Source: an uncultured Comamonas sp. (lineage in GTDB: Bacteria; Pseudomonadota; Gammaproteobacteria; Burkholderiales; Burkholderiaceae_C). Taken from it: DNA of 64,000 nucleotides. This document shows positions 29,849 through 38,343 of this stretch, piece by piece; positions within the stretch are counted from its first letter, which is position 1; each line of letters starts with the position of its first letter. Below the pieces are notes generated by a model. It ran no database searches. It had not been told where the DNA came from and was given only the letters and a program-made list of their open reading frames with translations. The translations under genes were made by a program, and so were the position numbers. The DNA lies in contig CAMZGS010000013.1 of NCBI GenBank assembly GCA_947306475.1, positions 1 through 64,000 of the forward strand, read 5' to 3'.

Positions 29849-30946
29849 TCAGAAATCCACGTCGAACACCTGGTTCTCGTCGGTGCGACGCATGACGCCG
29901 ACCTTGTAGGCGGCGATGTCCTGTTCCTGCGGCGAGGCCTGGGTCTTGGAGATGTTGAGCCACTTCTCCATGAACTTCAGCGGATTGTTCGCCGGCAGGT
30001 TGTACTTGCTGGTGCTCAGGCCAAAGAGCTGGTACACGTCCCTGGCGCAGTACAGCGTCCAGGCAGAGAGGCGGTCGGCATTCATGCCGACCAGCTCGCG
30101 CCCTTCGGAGAAGAGGTAGTTGATCCAGCGCAGCTCACTGTCGATCACCTCCTCGATCATCTTCTCGATGCTGCTGCGGCACTGGGCAAAGGCGACCTGG
30201 CCGCGCTCGGTGCTCAGCTCGTGCTTCAGCACGGTGCGGTCCAGTTCGACGTGAATTTCCAGCTCGTCCTGGGCAATTTTCTGAATGGCCTTGCCAATCG
30301 GCTGAAACAGGCCGGTGTCGCAAATGGCAAAGGTGACGGCAAAGCTGGCCATGAACTGGATGCGCTCCATGCACAGCAGGGCCACGATGGTCATGAAAAC
30401 GGTGTTGTAGGTGTTCTGGTCGTTGGGCAGCTGGCCGATGGCGTACTTGTGCGCAGCTTCATAACCTGCGGAAAAGGCCCGCGCCACCTCCTGCAGACGC
30501 TGGTGCGCTTCCTGCACGCGCAGGATTTCGTCCAGGATGACGCTCGGGTCATCGAAAGAATTGCGCACGATTTCCGAATAGGTGGCGGCGTGCACCACTT
30601 CGTTGTCCGAGATGCGTTGCCAGGCGGCCCACAACTCACTGGAGGTGATGAAGGGCGCCAGTACCGGAGCAATGGCGCGCGAAGCGACCGAGTCGGCTTC
30701 CCATTGCCAGGCCAGCGTCTTGATCATCATGTCGTAGGTGGCACGGGAACAAGACTTGAAGTCGGCATTGCAGGAGGAGTAATCGAATTCGTTTTCATCC
30801 CAATCCAGCGATTTTTGAGCCTTGTACAGCTTCCAGATGTCGGGATAGTGACGATGGACGGTGTCGAACAACCCGGGCGACTGGCCCAGCAGCAGTTGAG
30901 GCTTCTGGTAATCGGTCTTGTCGTAGTTGAAAACGGTATTGGTCAT
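29849..30946 (-). CDS. nrdB: Ribonucleotide reductase class Ia, beta subunit
   Basis: 365 residues. The diiron/tyrosyl-radical motifs of NrdB are recognisable: WEADSVASRAI (first Glu/Asp ligand region), EVVHAATYSEIV, and DELEIHVELDR near the C-terminal ligand set. It forms the radical cofactor that activates NrdA for reduction of ribonucleotides to deoxyribonucleotides. It is 43 nt downstream of nrdA. The C-terminal tail ends in acidic residues (ENQVFDVDF) used to dock NrdA. Confidence 0.92.
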   Translation of the reverse strand: MTNTVFNYDKTDYQKPQLLLGQSPGLFDTVHRHYPDIWKLYKAQKSLDWDENEFDYSSCNADFKSCSRATYDMMIKTLAWQWEADSVASRAIAPVLAPFITSSELWAAWQRISDNEVVHAATYSEIVRNSFDDPSVILDEILRVQEAHQRLQEVARAFSAGYEAAHKYAIGQLPNDQNTYNTVFMTIVALLCMERIQFMASFAVTFAICDTGLFQPIGKAIQKIAQDELEIHVELDRTVLKHELSTERGQVAFAQCRSSIEKMIEEVIDSELRWINYLFSEGRELVGMNADRLSAWTLYCARDVYQLFGLSTSKYNLPANNPLKFMEKWLNISKTQASPQEQDIAAYKVGVMRRTDENQVFDVDF

Positions 30947-30989
30947 GACTCGCTGTTCCTTGCCATTGCCCAGCCAGGAAGCTTGCAGT

Positions 30990-33440
30990 TCAGAGCTTGC
31001 AGGCTTCGCAGTCGGTTTCGGGTTCGTTGTTGGTGCTGATGGAGCCAGCCGCAGATGCTGGCGTATCTTCCACGCGGCGCATGCCGTTGGAGGTCTTCTG
31101 ATTCATGTAGTACTTGGACTTCAACCCCAGCTTGACGCGATAGAGGTAGTCCTCGATCAGCTCGGATGAAGAGATGGACGCATCGCCAATGACACGGCGG
31201 TAGAAGTCGGCGGAAATGCCCTGATCGGTCCACTTCTGCACGATGGCGTACATCTCCGTCATGTCGCGGGTGGGGATGTCCCAGGCCGATTCATACTGCT
31301 CGGCCAGCGTGTCGCTGTCGGGCGCAGCCCAGTAGTTCACACGCTGGTTGTCCGTCTTGATGAGCGTGAGCTCGCGCACGGGGTACAGACCGTTGGTGGT
31401 GCCGGAAGCATTGGCCGAGGTTTCGGTCGGCATGTGCGCCACCAGCACCGAGTTGCGGATGCCGCCGTTGGCCACGATTTCCCGGCGCAGGGCTTCCCAG
31501 TCGTAGCGCAGCGTAAACGGTGCAATCTTGTCCACGTGCGGATTGCAGGTGTCCAGCGGCAACCAACCTTCGGGCCAGCGGGTCTTGTGCATCCAGGGGG
31601 CGTTGCCCAGTTCCTTGCCCAGCCGCAGGCTGGCCCTGAGCAGGTGGTAGTAGTGGCGCTCGGCCACTTCGTGGATGAACTGCTTGCCTTCCTGGGTGGT
31701 GTAGCGCTTGCCATTTTTGGCCATCAGGTGCGCCAGCCCCAGGATGCCGACGCCGGCATTCAGACGCTTGCGCGAGGTCACGCCCACCTGCGGCAGTTCG
31801 TAATGCGCCAGGTGGATGCACTTGTCGATCATCAACAGGGCGTAATAGGCCACCTCGGCGTACTGCTCTTCGGACTCCACGTTGGAGACCACAATGCCGG
31901 CCAGATTGCAGGTAGCCACTTCCGGTGCCGAGCGCTCCACAATGACATCGATGGGCACACCGTCCAGCGCATCACCCGGTTGCAGGTCGTCGGGCCACAT
32001 CATGCGCACCTGCGAGCCGCGCTGCACCTGCACCTGATCCTTGCCAGGCAGGGTACGGATCCTGCCGTCGGCCAGCTGCACGCGCACGTAGGAGATGTCG
32101 TCCTCGGCGTACAGCTCCATCACGTGGTTGTAGGGCGCGGTAGGCAGGGCAATTTCCGAGCACAGGTTGGAGCTGTAGATCGTGTCCTTGAACGGCGTGT
32201 GGCGGTTCATCTCCGAGATGTTGTGCTCATACACACGGCCCGTTTCGTTCCATTCGTTGCTGGCGGTCAGCAGCAGCTCCCGGGCACTGACCCAGGTCTT
32301 GGGGAAGTTGTCGTCCTTTTCGTAGCGGGCGTAGATCTCTTCAAACCGCGCTTCGTCGCCGCTGTACAGCGCCTGGTACAGATCGGGCGCAGTGAAGCAG
32401 TTGAACAGGAAGATGTTCTCGTTGCGTGCCACCTTGCGGGCAAAGAAGCGGTTGCCTCCCCACGAGTAGTCCATGCCCCGGATCTTCTTGTCCTCGGTGG
32501 ACATGGGGTTCTTCAGGCGCAGCAGCGTGTCCACTTCCGGATCGAAGATGGGGAAATAGGTGGTGCAGGCACCGCCACGGCCGTTTTGCAGGTTGGATTT
32601 CACCTCTGCCACCAGTGCGCGGTAGTACGGCAGCTTGCCCTGGTGGCGGATCACGCCGCCGCGCACCGGGTCGTTGATGGAGCGCGTGGCCATGTGGGCG
32701 CCAATGCCGGCGCTCATGTAGGTCATGGTGTTGGCAATGTGGTTGCCAACGGCAATCGAGCGCGCGTTGTCCCCCACGGTGTACAGGCAGCAGCTGGCAT
32801 AGCCGCGCAGCGGGGTGCCCAGATTCACGTGGTTGGGGGTTGGTGCGTTGATGCGGTTCTTGGACAGGTGTTCATAAAAGCGCTGCACATCGTGCATGCG
32901 GCGCTCGCGCGGCTGGTCCACGGACAGGGCCATGGCCATGCGCATGTAGATGAACTGGGGCGACTCGTAATACACGCCCTTGACCCGGTCGGCAATGGCG
33001 TACTTGGTCAGGTGGGTGTGCAGCTGATAGTGCGCGTATTCGAAGTCGCGCTCGTGGTCGATCCAGCCCTGGACCTGTTCGTACTCGGCTTCGGAATAGT
33101 CCAGCGCCTCCATGAAGCCCAGCTGTTGCAGCTTGCGGTGCAGCTCCAGCACCGTCGGGTGCTGGTTGCGATACAGGTCCTTGCGGATCAAGGTGGCGTA
33201 CAGGCGCCCGGCCATGCGGTTGTACGACCACGTATCGAAATTCAGACAGGTGCGGATGAGCTGCTGCTGCAACTCCCGCGACGTGGCCGTGCTGGACATG
33301 GCAGAGACGGTTTCCAGCACCGCCGAGGGCCAATCCACCGCATCACCCAGCGACTGCGCGGCCCACTCCCCCCATTGGTTGAGTTTGGAAGGGGTGAACG
33401 GTTCTGTGCGACCGTCGCGCTTGATGATGAATTCCAGCAT
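30990..33440 (-). CDS. nrdA: Ribonucleotide reductase class Ia, alpha subunit
   Basis: 816 residues. Residues 1-90 hold an ATP-cone (MLEFIIKRDGRTEPFTPSKLNQW). Catalytic cysteines correspond to ASCCLYTVGD, NLCSEIALPT (thiyl radical) and ATCNLAGIV, and the C-terminal CEACKL pair shuttles electrons. Between NLCSEI and ATCNLA there are about 75 residues, some 50 more than in E. coli NrdA, with VQLADGRIRTLPGKDQVQV and DDLQPGDALDG resembling a Hint-like fragment. The gene precedes nrdB and the glutaredoxin gene. Confidence 0.93.
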   Translation of the reverse strand: MLEFIIKRDGRTEPFTPSKLNQWGEWAAQSLGDAVDWPSAVLETVSAMSSTATSRELQQQLIRTCLNFDTWSYNRMAGRLYATLIRKDLYRNQHPTVLELHRKLQQLGFMEALDYSEAEYEQVQGWIDHERDFEYAHYQLHTHLTKYAIADRVKGVYYESPQFIYMRMAMALSVDQPRERRMHDVQRFYEHLSKNRINAPTPNHVNLGTPLRGYASCCLYTVGDNARSIAVGNHIANTMTYMSAGIGAHMATRSINDPVRGGVIRHQGKLPYYRALVAEVKSNLQNGRGGACTTYFPIFDPEVDTLLRLKNPMSTEDKKIRGMDYSWGGNRFFARKVARNENIFLFNCFTAPDLYQALYSGDEARFEEIYARYEKDDNFPKTWVSARELLLTASNEWNETGRVYEHNISEMNRHTPFKDTIYSSNLCSEIALPTAPYNHVMELYAEDDISYVRVQLADGRIRTLPGKDQVQVQRGSQVRMMWPDDLQPGDALDGVPIDVIVERSAPEVATCNLAGIVVSNVESEEQYAEVAYYALLMIDKCIHLAHYELPQVGVTSRKRLNAGVGILGLAHLMAKNGKRYTTQEGKQFIHEVAERHYYHLLRASLRLGKELGNAPWMHKTRWPEGWLPLDTCNPHVDKIAPFTLRYDWEALRREIVANGGIRNSVLVAHMPTETSANASGTTNGLYPVRELTLIKTDNQRVNYWAAPDSDTLAEQYESAWDIPTRDMTEMYAIVQKWTDQGISADFYRRVIGDASISSSELIEDYLYRVKLGLKSKYYMNQKTSNGMRRVEDTPASAAGSISTNNEPETDCEACKL

Positions 33441-34117
33441 GGTACGGATGGCTCCACTAAACGACTAAACACCACACGCCGCACAAGAGCAAAAGCACGA
33501 CATATGGTGTTTAGGAAGGCTAGATGGTACTACATCTAGCGTGTGACGAATTTCTCTTGGACTAACGACCACAGGCGTTCTATGTCTATCCGGGTGACTG
33601 CGAAAGTGTGTAAAAAACGCAACCAGGCCGGTAAAAAGAACGCCAACAGCCCCTGCTTCATGGCAAGGGGCTGAGCAAAGGTGGCGGGGGATTGAACAAG
33701 CAGTGCAAATGGAAAGGCGCCGCAGCATGTTGGCCGCAGCGCCCAAAGACTGACCGTGTGATGCCAGTGCGGGCGATTTTACTGCGGTTTGGCAGGGTGC
33801 TTTCCGCTGTGGGTGAGCAGCGCTGTCAGGGTGGTAGCCGCACCGCACATCTAAAAATAAATAATATTCCGGTGGAAAAATATAAATATATGCAATAATG
33901 CACGGACTGCATCGGCAACGCCACAGCATCATCGCTGTCAGCACGCCGCCAGCCTTGGAGCGACAGACGTCCTCCCGGGCAACGCTTTTTCTGCGACCTT
34001 GGTCGCCCCGCTGGCCTGAAGAGCTGCAGCCAGCGCGGTTTCCCTCACAGCTCGCGCAGCACCGCCCGAGCGGGTTGCTGCTTCTGATTGCTTCGTATTT
34101 CTCCCCTTTCCATTCCC
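33441..34117. other. 677-bp intergenic region, promoters on both sides
   Basis: The nrdA-proximal 110 bp hold NrdR-box-like sites. Positions 33850-33898 are very AT-rich (AAATAAATAATATT, AATATAAATATATGCAATAAT) in an otherwise GC-rich window and are a likely strong promoter firing rightward. The 227-residue minus-strand ORF across the region is not protein-like. Confidence 0.55.
33495..33544. promoter_or_regulatory. NrdR-box-like pair upstream of nrdA
   Basis: GCACGACATATGGTGT (33495-33510) agrees with the NrdR consensus ACACWAYATVTWGTGT at 13 of 16 positions by my count. A weaker second copy, ACTACATCTAGCGTGT, lies at 33529-33544, 34 bp centre to centre. An 8-bp inverted repeat GCTAGATG/CATCTAGC overlaps the second box. 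NrdR repression of nrd genes through paired boxes is established in other bacteria. Confidence 0.45.
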
Positions 34118-34330
34118 ATGGGCCAGTTTGTCGTCTCGCCCGCGACACATCAGACCGCCTGCGGTCGCTTCACCGCCTCCTTTGCCGTACACCGTGCCAG
34201 GAGCGATGGCCGCAAACGTCGCGTTTTTCGGTTTGATGCAACTTTTGCCTCACGCGAAGCCGCCCGCATTTTTGCGGTCACCCAAGGCTGGCTGCAAACC
34301 TGCACTTCCTCGGCCTCCGTCTTTCAGTAA
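34118..34330 (+). CDS. Small basic conserved protein upstream of RRM gene
   Basis: 70 residues from MGQFVVSPATHQTACGRFTASFAV. Alternating strands with RVFRFDATFASREAARIFAVTQGWLQT look like a genuine small fold. No clear Shine-Dalgarno. It ends 149 nt before the RNA-binding-protein gene and could be co-transcribed with it. Function unknown. Confidence 0.45.
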   Translation: MGQFVVSPATHQTACGRFTASFAVHRARSDGRKRRVFRFDATFASREAARIFAVTQGWLQTCTSSASVFQ

Positions 34331-34479
34331 GAGCAGGCACCCGGACCGTGCTTGCACCCGTCCATCCACTTTCACGTTCTGCGTACCCCGCCAGCTGCCC
34401 TGGGCACATCGACGATCGCGCAGCATTCCCCTCCCCTTGTGTGCGCCAACCGGCGCGCCACCTTTAACAAGACACACCC

Positions 34480-34815
34480 ATGAACAGCAAAATTTATGTG
34501 GGCAACCTGCCCTACTCCGTCACCGATGACAGCCTGGAAAGTAATTTTTCCGCCTTCGGCCCCGTTGCATCCGCCAAGGTCATGATGGACCGCGATACCG
34601 GGCGCTCCAAAGGCTTTGGCTTTGTGGAAATGGCTTCCGCAGAAGCCGCACAGGCCGCCATTGACGGGCTCAATGGCATCTCGGTGCAAGGCCGTGCCAT
34701 CGTCGTGAATCTGGCCCGCCCGCGCGAAGAAGGCCGCAGCGCAGGCGGCTACCGCTCCAGTCAGCGTTCTGACGTGGGCTATGGTTCGGGCGGCTATGGT
34801 GGCGGTCGCTATTGA
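34480..34815 (+). CDS. RRM-type RNA-binding protein
   Basis: 111 residues. One RNA-recognition motif with RNP2 IYVGNLPY (residues 5-12) and RNP1 SKGFGFVEM (residues 46-54), followed by an Arg/Gly/Tyr tail (YGSGGYGGGRY). This is the bacterial Rbp type that is often cold- or stress-induced and acts as an RNA chaperone. It has its own long upstream region, and a hairpin repeat (copy D) follows. Confidence 0.9.
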   Translation: MNSKIYVGNLPYSVTDDSLESNFSAFGPVASAKVMMDRDTGRSKGFGFVEMASAEAAQAAIDGLNGISVQGRAIVVNLARPREEGRSAGGYRSSQRSDVGYGSGGYGGGRY

Positions 34816-34878
34816 TCGCAAATGACCAGGGGCGACTGGCCGTGCGCTTGACCGCCCGCAGCTTGCTTCACAAAAAGA

Positions 34879-34954
34879 AGCTGCTTGCGCTTGTTTGGCA
34901 AAGATTTCAGAATGAAAATCACCTATAAACCAAGCGTAAAGCGCGCAAGCAGCT
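34879..34954. repeat. AGCTGC-type hairpin repeat, copy D
   Basis: AGCTGCTTGCGC (34879-34890) pairs perfectly with GCGCAAGCAGCT (34943-34954); an internal AGATTTCAGAAT segment is related to the inner stem of copy A. It lies in the 307-bp gap after the RRM gene, which holds no gene. Confidence 0.65.
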
Positions 34955-34977
34955 CTTGAAATTGAAGTGCAGACACG

Positions 34978-35001
34978 GCCCCGCATCAGCGGGGCTTTTT
35001 T
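34978..35001 (+). terminator. Rho-independent terminator
   Basis: GCCCCGC-atca-GCGGGGC followed by six T. Confidence 0.85.
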
Positions 35002-35084
35002 ACGCCCGCATGGGCGCCGGGGTTTTATTGGTGGGGGCGCAGGCCACGCAATCGCAGACGGCAGACTGCGTGCGGCACAAACGA

Positions 35085-35115
35085 AAGGGGTCAGGTCCGT
35101 AAGACCTGACCCCTT
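35085..35115 (-). terminator. 13-bp perfect hairpin after tRNA-Pro
   Basis: AAGGGGTCAGGTC-cgtaa-GACCTGACCCCTT. On the minus strand it is 8 nt beyond the tRNA-Pro CCA end and is followed by TCG then TTTG, so it probably terminates the tRNA transcript. The sequence resembles a dispersed repeat. Confidence 0.6.
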
Positions 35116-35122
35116 GATTCAT

Positions 35123-35199
35123 TGGTCGGAGCGGCGGGATTCGAACTCGCGACCCTCTGCTCCCAAAGCAGATGCGCTACCAGGCTGCGCTACGCTCCG
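35123..35199 (-). tRNA. tRNA-Pro (TGG)
   Basis: 77 nt with CCA encoded. Acceptor CGGAGCG/CGCTCCG, anticodon arm CTGCT-TTGGGAG-CAG with anticodon TGG, T arm GAGTTCGAATC. Confidence 0.95.
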
Positions 35200-35211
35200 A
35201 CGAAGCGGCAA

Positions 35212-38079
35212 TTATATACCGGATTGGAAGCGGCTTTTCTGGTGCTCGGACATGGGGGCCAGTTGCTGCTCTGCCAGGCGTTCGGTGAAGGCCTGCGCCG
35301 GCACGGGGCGACAGTACCAGTAGCCCTGTCCATAGTCGCAACCGGCCTCCAGCAGGATCTGGTGCTGCTCCTGGGTTTCCACGCCTTCGGCGACGACCTG
35401 GATGCCCAGCTGGTGCGCCATCACGATGATGGCCTGGCACAGAGCGACGTCTTCGGAGCCGCGATGCAGGTTGCAGACAAAGCTGCGATCGATCTTGATG
35501 TAGTCGATGTCAAAGCGCTTGAGGTAGGACAGCGACGAGTAGCCGGTGCCAAAGTCGTCCAGTGCCAGCTGCATGCCGGTCTCCTGCAGCTGCTGTATCT
35601 TGGCATCGCTGGCGGCATCGGCTTCCAGCAGCACCCGCTCGGTGATTTCCAGCACCAGGGACTCCCCGACCACGCCGCTGGTCCGCAGGGCGCTCAGCCA
35701 GCGCTCGTGGTTGGGCTCGGTGCTGTGCAGCTGTACGGGCGACACGTTCACGCTCAGGACAAAGTCCGGGACAAATTCCTTGCGCCAGGCAGCCACCTGT
35801 CTGGTGGCCTCTTCAATGATCCAGTCGCCCAGTGGCACGATCAGGCCGGACTCTTCTGCCAGGGGAATGAAGTCGCCCGGGTCCACGCGCCCGCGCACCG
35901 GCTGGTCCCAGCGCAGCAGGGCCTCGGCCTTGGCAATGCGTCCGGTGCGCATCTCGACGATCGGCTGGTAATGCAGGCGGAATTCTTTCTTTTCCAGGCC
36001 CTTTTGCAGATCCCGCAACAGCAGGCGACGGCTCTGGGCCTCTTCTTCCATGCTGGGATCGAAGACGCAGTATTGATTGCGCCCCTTGTCCTTGGCGGCA
36101 TACATCGCCAGATCGGCGTGGCGCAGCAGATCCACGCCCGTGGTGCCGTCCTTGGGGTAGAAGGTGACCCCGGCACTGACGGAGATCTGCGCAGTGTTGC
36201 TGCCCAGGACATAAGGCTGGGCGACTGCGTGCAGGACCTTTTCGCACACCGGCGCCACATCTTCGGGGTGCCGGATGTCGTGCAGGATCAGGATGAACTC
36301 GTCGCCGCCCAGGCGGGCGACCAGATCCGTGCTGCGCACGCACGACTGCAGGCGCGATGCCACCTGACGCAACAGCTCGTCGCCCTCGTCGTGGCCGAAG
36401 GTGTCGTTGACTTCCTTGAAAAAATCCAGATCCAGAAACACCAGGGCAAAGATCTTTTGGGCCCGCCGCGATTCATCGATGCTGCGCAGCAGGGTTTCCT
36501 GAAACATCTGCCGGTTGGGCAACTGGGTCAGGTGGTCGTAGTGGGCCTGCCGCCAGATCGTGGCTTCGCGCTGTCGCAGCTTGGTGACGTCGGTGAACAG
36601 TCCGATATGGCTATTGACGCTGCCGTCCTCGTTGTAGGAGGTGGTGATCGTCAGGCGCTCGATGAACTCTTCCCCGTTCTTGCGGCGGTTGATGATGTCT
36701 CCCGACCAGCGGCCATGCTGTTGCAGGGCCTCCCACATTTCCTGATAGAAGCCCAGGTCGTGCCGCCCGGAGCTCAGGATGTTCAGGCGTCGCCCCAGCA
36801 CTTCGTGGGCTTCGTAGCCCGTGATGGCGGTGAACGCCGGGTTGATGTCCTGCACCACGCCCTGGGCATCGGCCACCACCATGGCTTCGCTGGTATGGGC
36901 ATACACCAGGGCTGCGCGGCGCATGGAGGCTTCGGAGCGCTTGCGCGCCGAGATGTCGATGAGCATGCCGATGATGGCCGGCGCCCCCTGGTAATGCATG
37001 CCCGAGCTGAACACCTCGACATCGATCTTGCTGCCGTCGGCACGGTTCATGCTCAGCTCATAGCGCGCTGTCTGGATGTGGCCGCAGAGGCGGTCGGCCT
37101 CCCGGGCGCGGATGGCATCCCAGTCGTCATCGGCAATCAGGCGCTTCAAGGGGAAATGATCGGACAGCTGCTCCCGGGGGTATCCCGTCATCTGCGCCAG
37201 TTGCTCGTTGGCGTAGATGAAGCACATGTTGGCGTCCAGCATGTAGATGCCGGTCACCGAGTTGTTGGCCAGTCCGTTGAACATGGCCTGTATCTGGGCT
37301 ACGGCGCTGCGCTCCTGGGCAACATCGTGCAGCAGCTGCTCAATGTGGCTTGCCGAATGGTTGAGTGCCAGGGCCAGCTCGCCCAGCTCATCGCTGGCAC
37401 AGATGTGGTTGTGTGTGCTGTAGTTGCCCTGGGTCATTTCGCGGCACTGTTCCGCCAGGATGCGAATCGGGTGCAGCACCCGCCGCTCGATCAGCATGTA
37501 GCCCAGAACCAGGAGCAGCGCGTCCAGGGCGAAAAGCACCAGGCTGGCCGTCAAGGCCCGTTGCTGCACGGTCTCGGAGTGCTCCACCAGGCGGTTGAGC
37601 AGAAATTCGGTCTCGGCCCACAGCAGGTCGCTGGCGGCCATCACCTGCACCACCTCGGCGCGCGTGACCGACGCTTCATTTTGCAAGGCTGCGTGGGCCG
37701 TATCGATGGCCTGCCGGTACTCCTGCCAGCGGGTGTATATGTTCTCCAGGGCTGGAATCAGAAAGGGTGCAACGGGTTGCACCTGCAGGCCGTAGGCGGT
37801 GCCCCCGTTGCGCAAGGCGTGGTAGGCGATCTCGAAGTCCTCATAGCGCCGCTGGACGGCGGGCCAGTCCCCGCCAGGGGCCAGTTGTTCGGCCAGGGTT
37901 TCCAGGGCAATGCGCTGGCTGAGCATGCGCATGTTGCTGGCCACGCTGAGTGTGGTTGCGACATTGTCCGCACCGCGCAGCAGCAACTGCAAGGTGACCA
38001 CATTCCCTATGGCGAGCAGCGCAATCAGGACAACGACCCCGACGGCTTTGAGTCTCAAGGTACGCGGCCAGAACGACAT
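35212..38079 (-). CDS. Membrane GGDEF/EAL c-di-GMP protein with NarX/PilJ-like sensor
   Basis: 955 residues from MSFWPRTLRLKAVGV. Order: TM1 (about 8-32), a periplasmic helical sensor with SNMRMLSQRIALETLA (the NarX/PilJ-type signature), TM2 (about 170-195), HAMP (ERRVLHPIRILAEQ), a PAS domain, a second PAS with PAC, GGDEF (VARLGGDEFILIL, canonical) and EAL (AKAEALLRWDQP, canonical). Both catalytic motifs are intact, so it may make or degrade c-di-GMP. It lies divergently from the nor operon, suggesting a link to nitrate, nitrite or NO; that link is inference. Confidence 0.88.
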   Translation of the reverse strand: MSFWPRTLRLKAVGVVVLIALLAIGNVVTLQLLLRGADNVATTLSVASNMRMLSQRIALETLAEQLAPGGDWPAVQRRYEDFEIAYHALRNGGTAYGLQVQPVAPFLIPALENIYTRWQEYRQAIDTAHAALQNEASVTRAEVVQVMAASDLLWAETEFLLNRLVEHSETVQQRALTASLVLFALDALLLVLGYMLIERRVLHPIRILAEQCREMTQGNYSTHNHICASDELGELALALNHSASHIEQLLHDVAQERSAVAQIQAMFNGLANNSVTGIYMLDANMCFIYANEQLAQMTGYPREQLSDHFPLKRLIADDDWDAIRAREADRLCGHIQTARYELSMNRADGSKIDVEVFSSGMHYQGAPAIIGMLIDISARKRSEASMRRAALVYAHTSEAMVVADAQGVVQDINPAFTAITGYEAHEVLGRRLNILSSGRHDLGFYQEMWEALQQHGRWSGDIINRRKNGEEFIERLTITTSYNEDGSVNSHIGLFTDVTKLRQREATIWRQAHYDHLTQLPNRQMFQETLLRSIDESRRAQKIFALVFLDLDFFKEVNDTFGHDEGDELLRQVASRLQSCVRSTDLVARLGGDEFILILHDIRHPEDVAPVCEKVLHAVAQPYVLGSNTAQISVSAGVTFYPKDGTTGVDLLRHADLAMYAAKDKGRNQYCVFDPSMEEEAQSRRLLLRDLQKGLEKKEFRLHYQPIVEMRTGRIAKAEALLRWDQPVRGRVDPGDFIPLAEESGLIVPLGDWIIEEATRQVAAWRKEFVPDFVLSVNVSPVQLHSTEPNHERWLSALRTSGVVGESLVLEITERVLLEADAASDAKIQQLQETGMQLALDDFGTGYSSLSYLKRFDIDYIKIDRSFVCNLHRGSEDVALCQAIIVMAHQLGIQVVAEGVETQEQHQILLEAGCDYGQGYWYCRPVPAQAFTERLAEQQLAPMSEHQKSRFQSGI

Positions 38080-38271
38080 AGTGAAAACATCCACGCGGTG
38101 GTTATATCTGTTTCGCAGTGTACACATCTACAACCAGTGGTAAGCGAAAGCTTGCCCAGGGGAATGCTTGCGAGGTGGGCTTTGGGGCCTACAAGATCGA
38201 GCGGGCGGCGACCGTGGTAGGCCGGCAGCGGCACTGGCGGCATTGCTTGTTTAAAGATAACTCATGAACTC

Positions 38272-38285
38272 TTGATTTAACTCAA
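38272..38285 (+). promoter_or_regulatory. FNR/Dnr-type box upstream of norC
   Basis: TTGAT-TTAA-CTCAA differs at one position from the FNR/Dnr consensus TTGAT-N4-ATCAA. It lies 58 nt before the norC start, compatible with activation at -41.5. Dnr/Nnr proteins activate nor genes in response to NO and low oxygen. Confidence 0.7.
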
Positions 38286-38343
38286 TGTTTCTCGCCCTTC
38301 TAAAGATGAAGATGAAATCATTCTTTACCAGGAGGGTTCACGC

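Noticed and set aside
31434-33539. 701-residue + strand ORF
   Set aside because: Antisense to nrdA; no recognisable protein features.
33465-34148. 227-residue minus-strand ORF in the nrdA upstream gap
   Set aside because: Cys/Ser/Arg-rich, crosses the AT-rich promoter island, has no Shine-Dalgarno and no conserved-looking segments.
35122-38220. 1032-residue + strand ORF
   Set aside because: Antisense to the GGDEF/EAL gene; rich in Gln/Val/His shadow composition with no domain, and it covers tRNA-Pro at its start.
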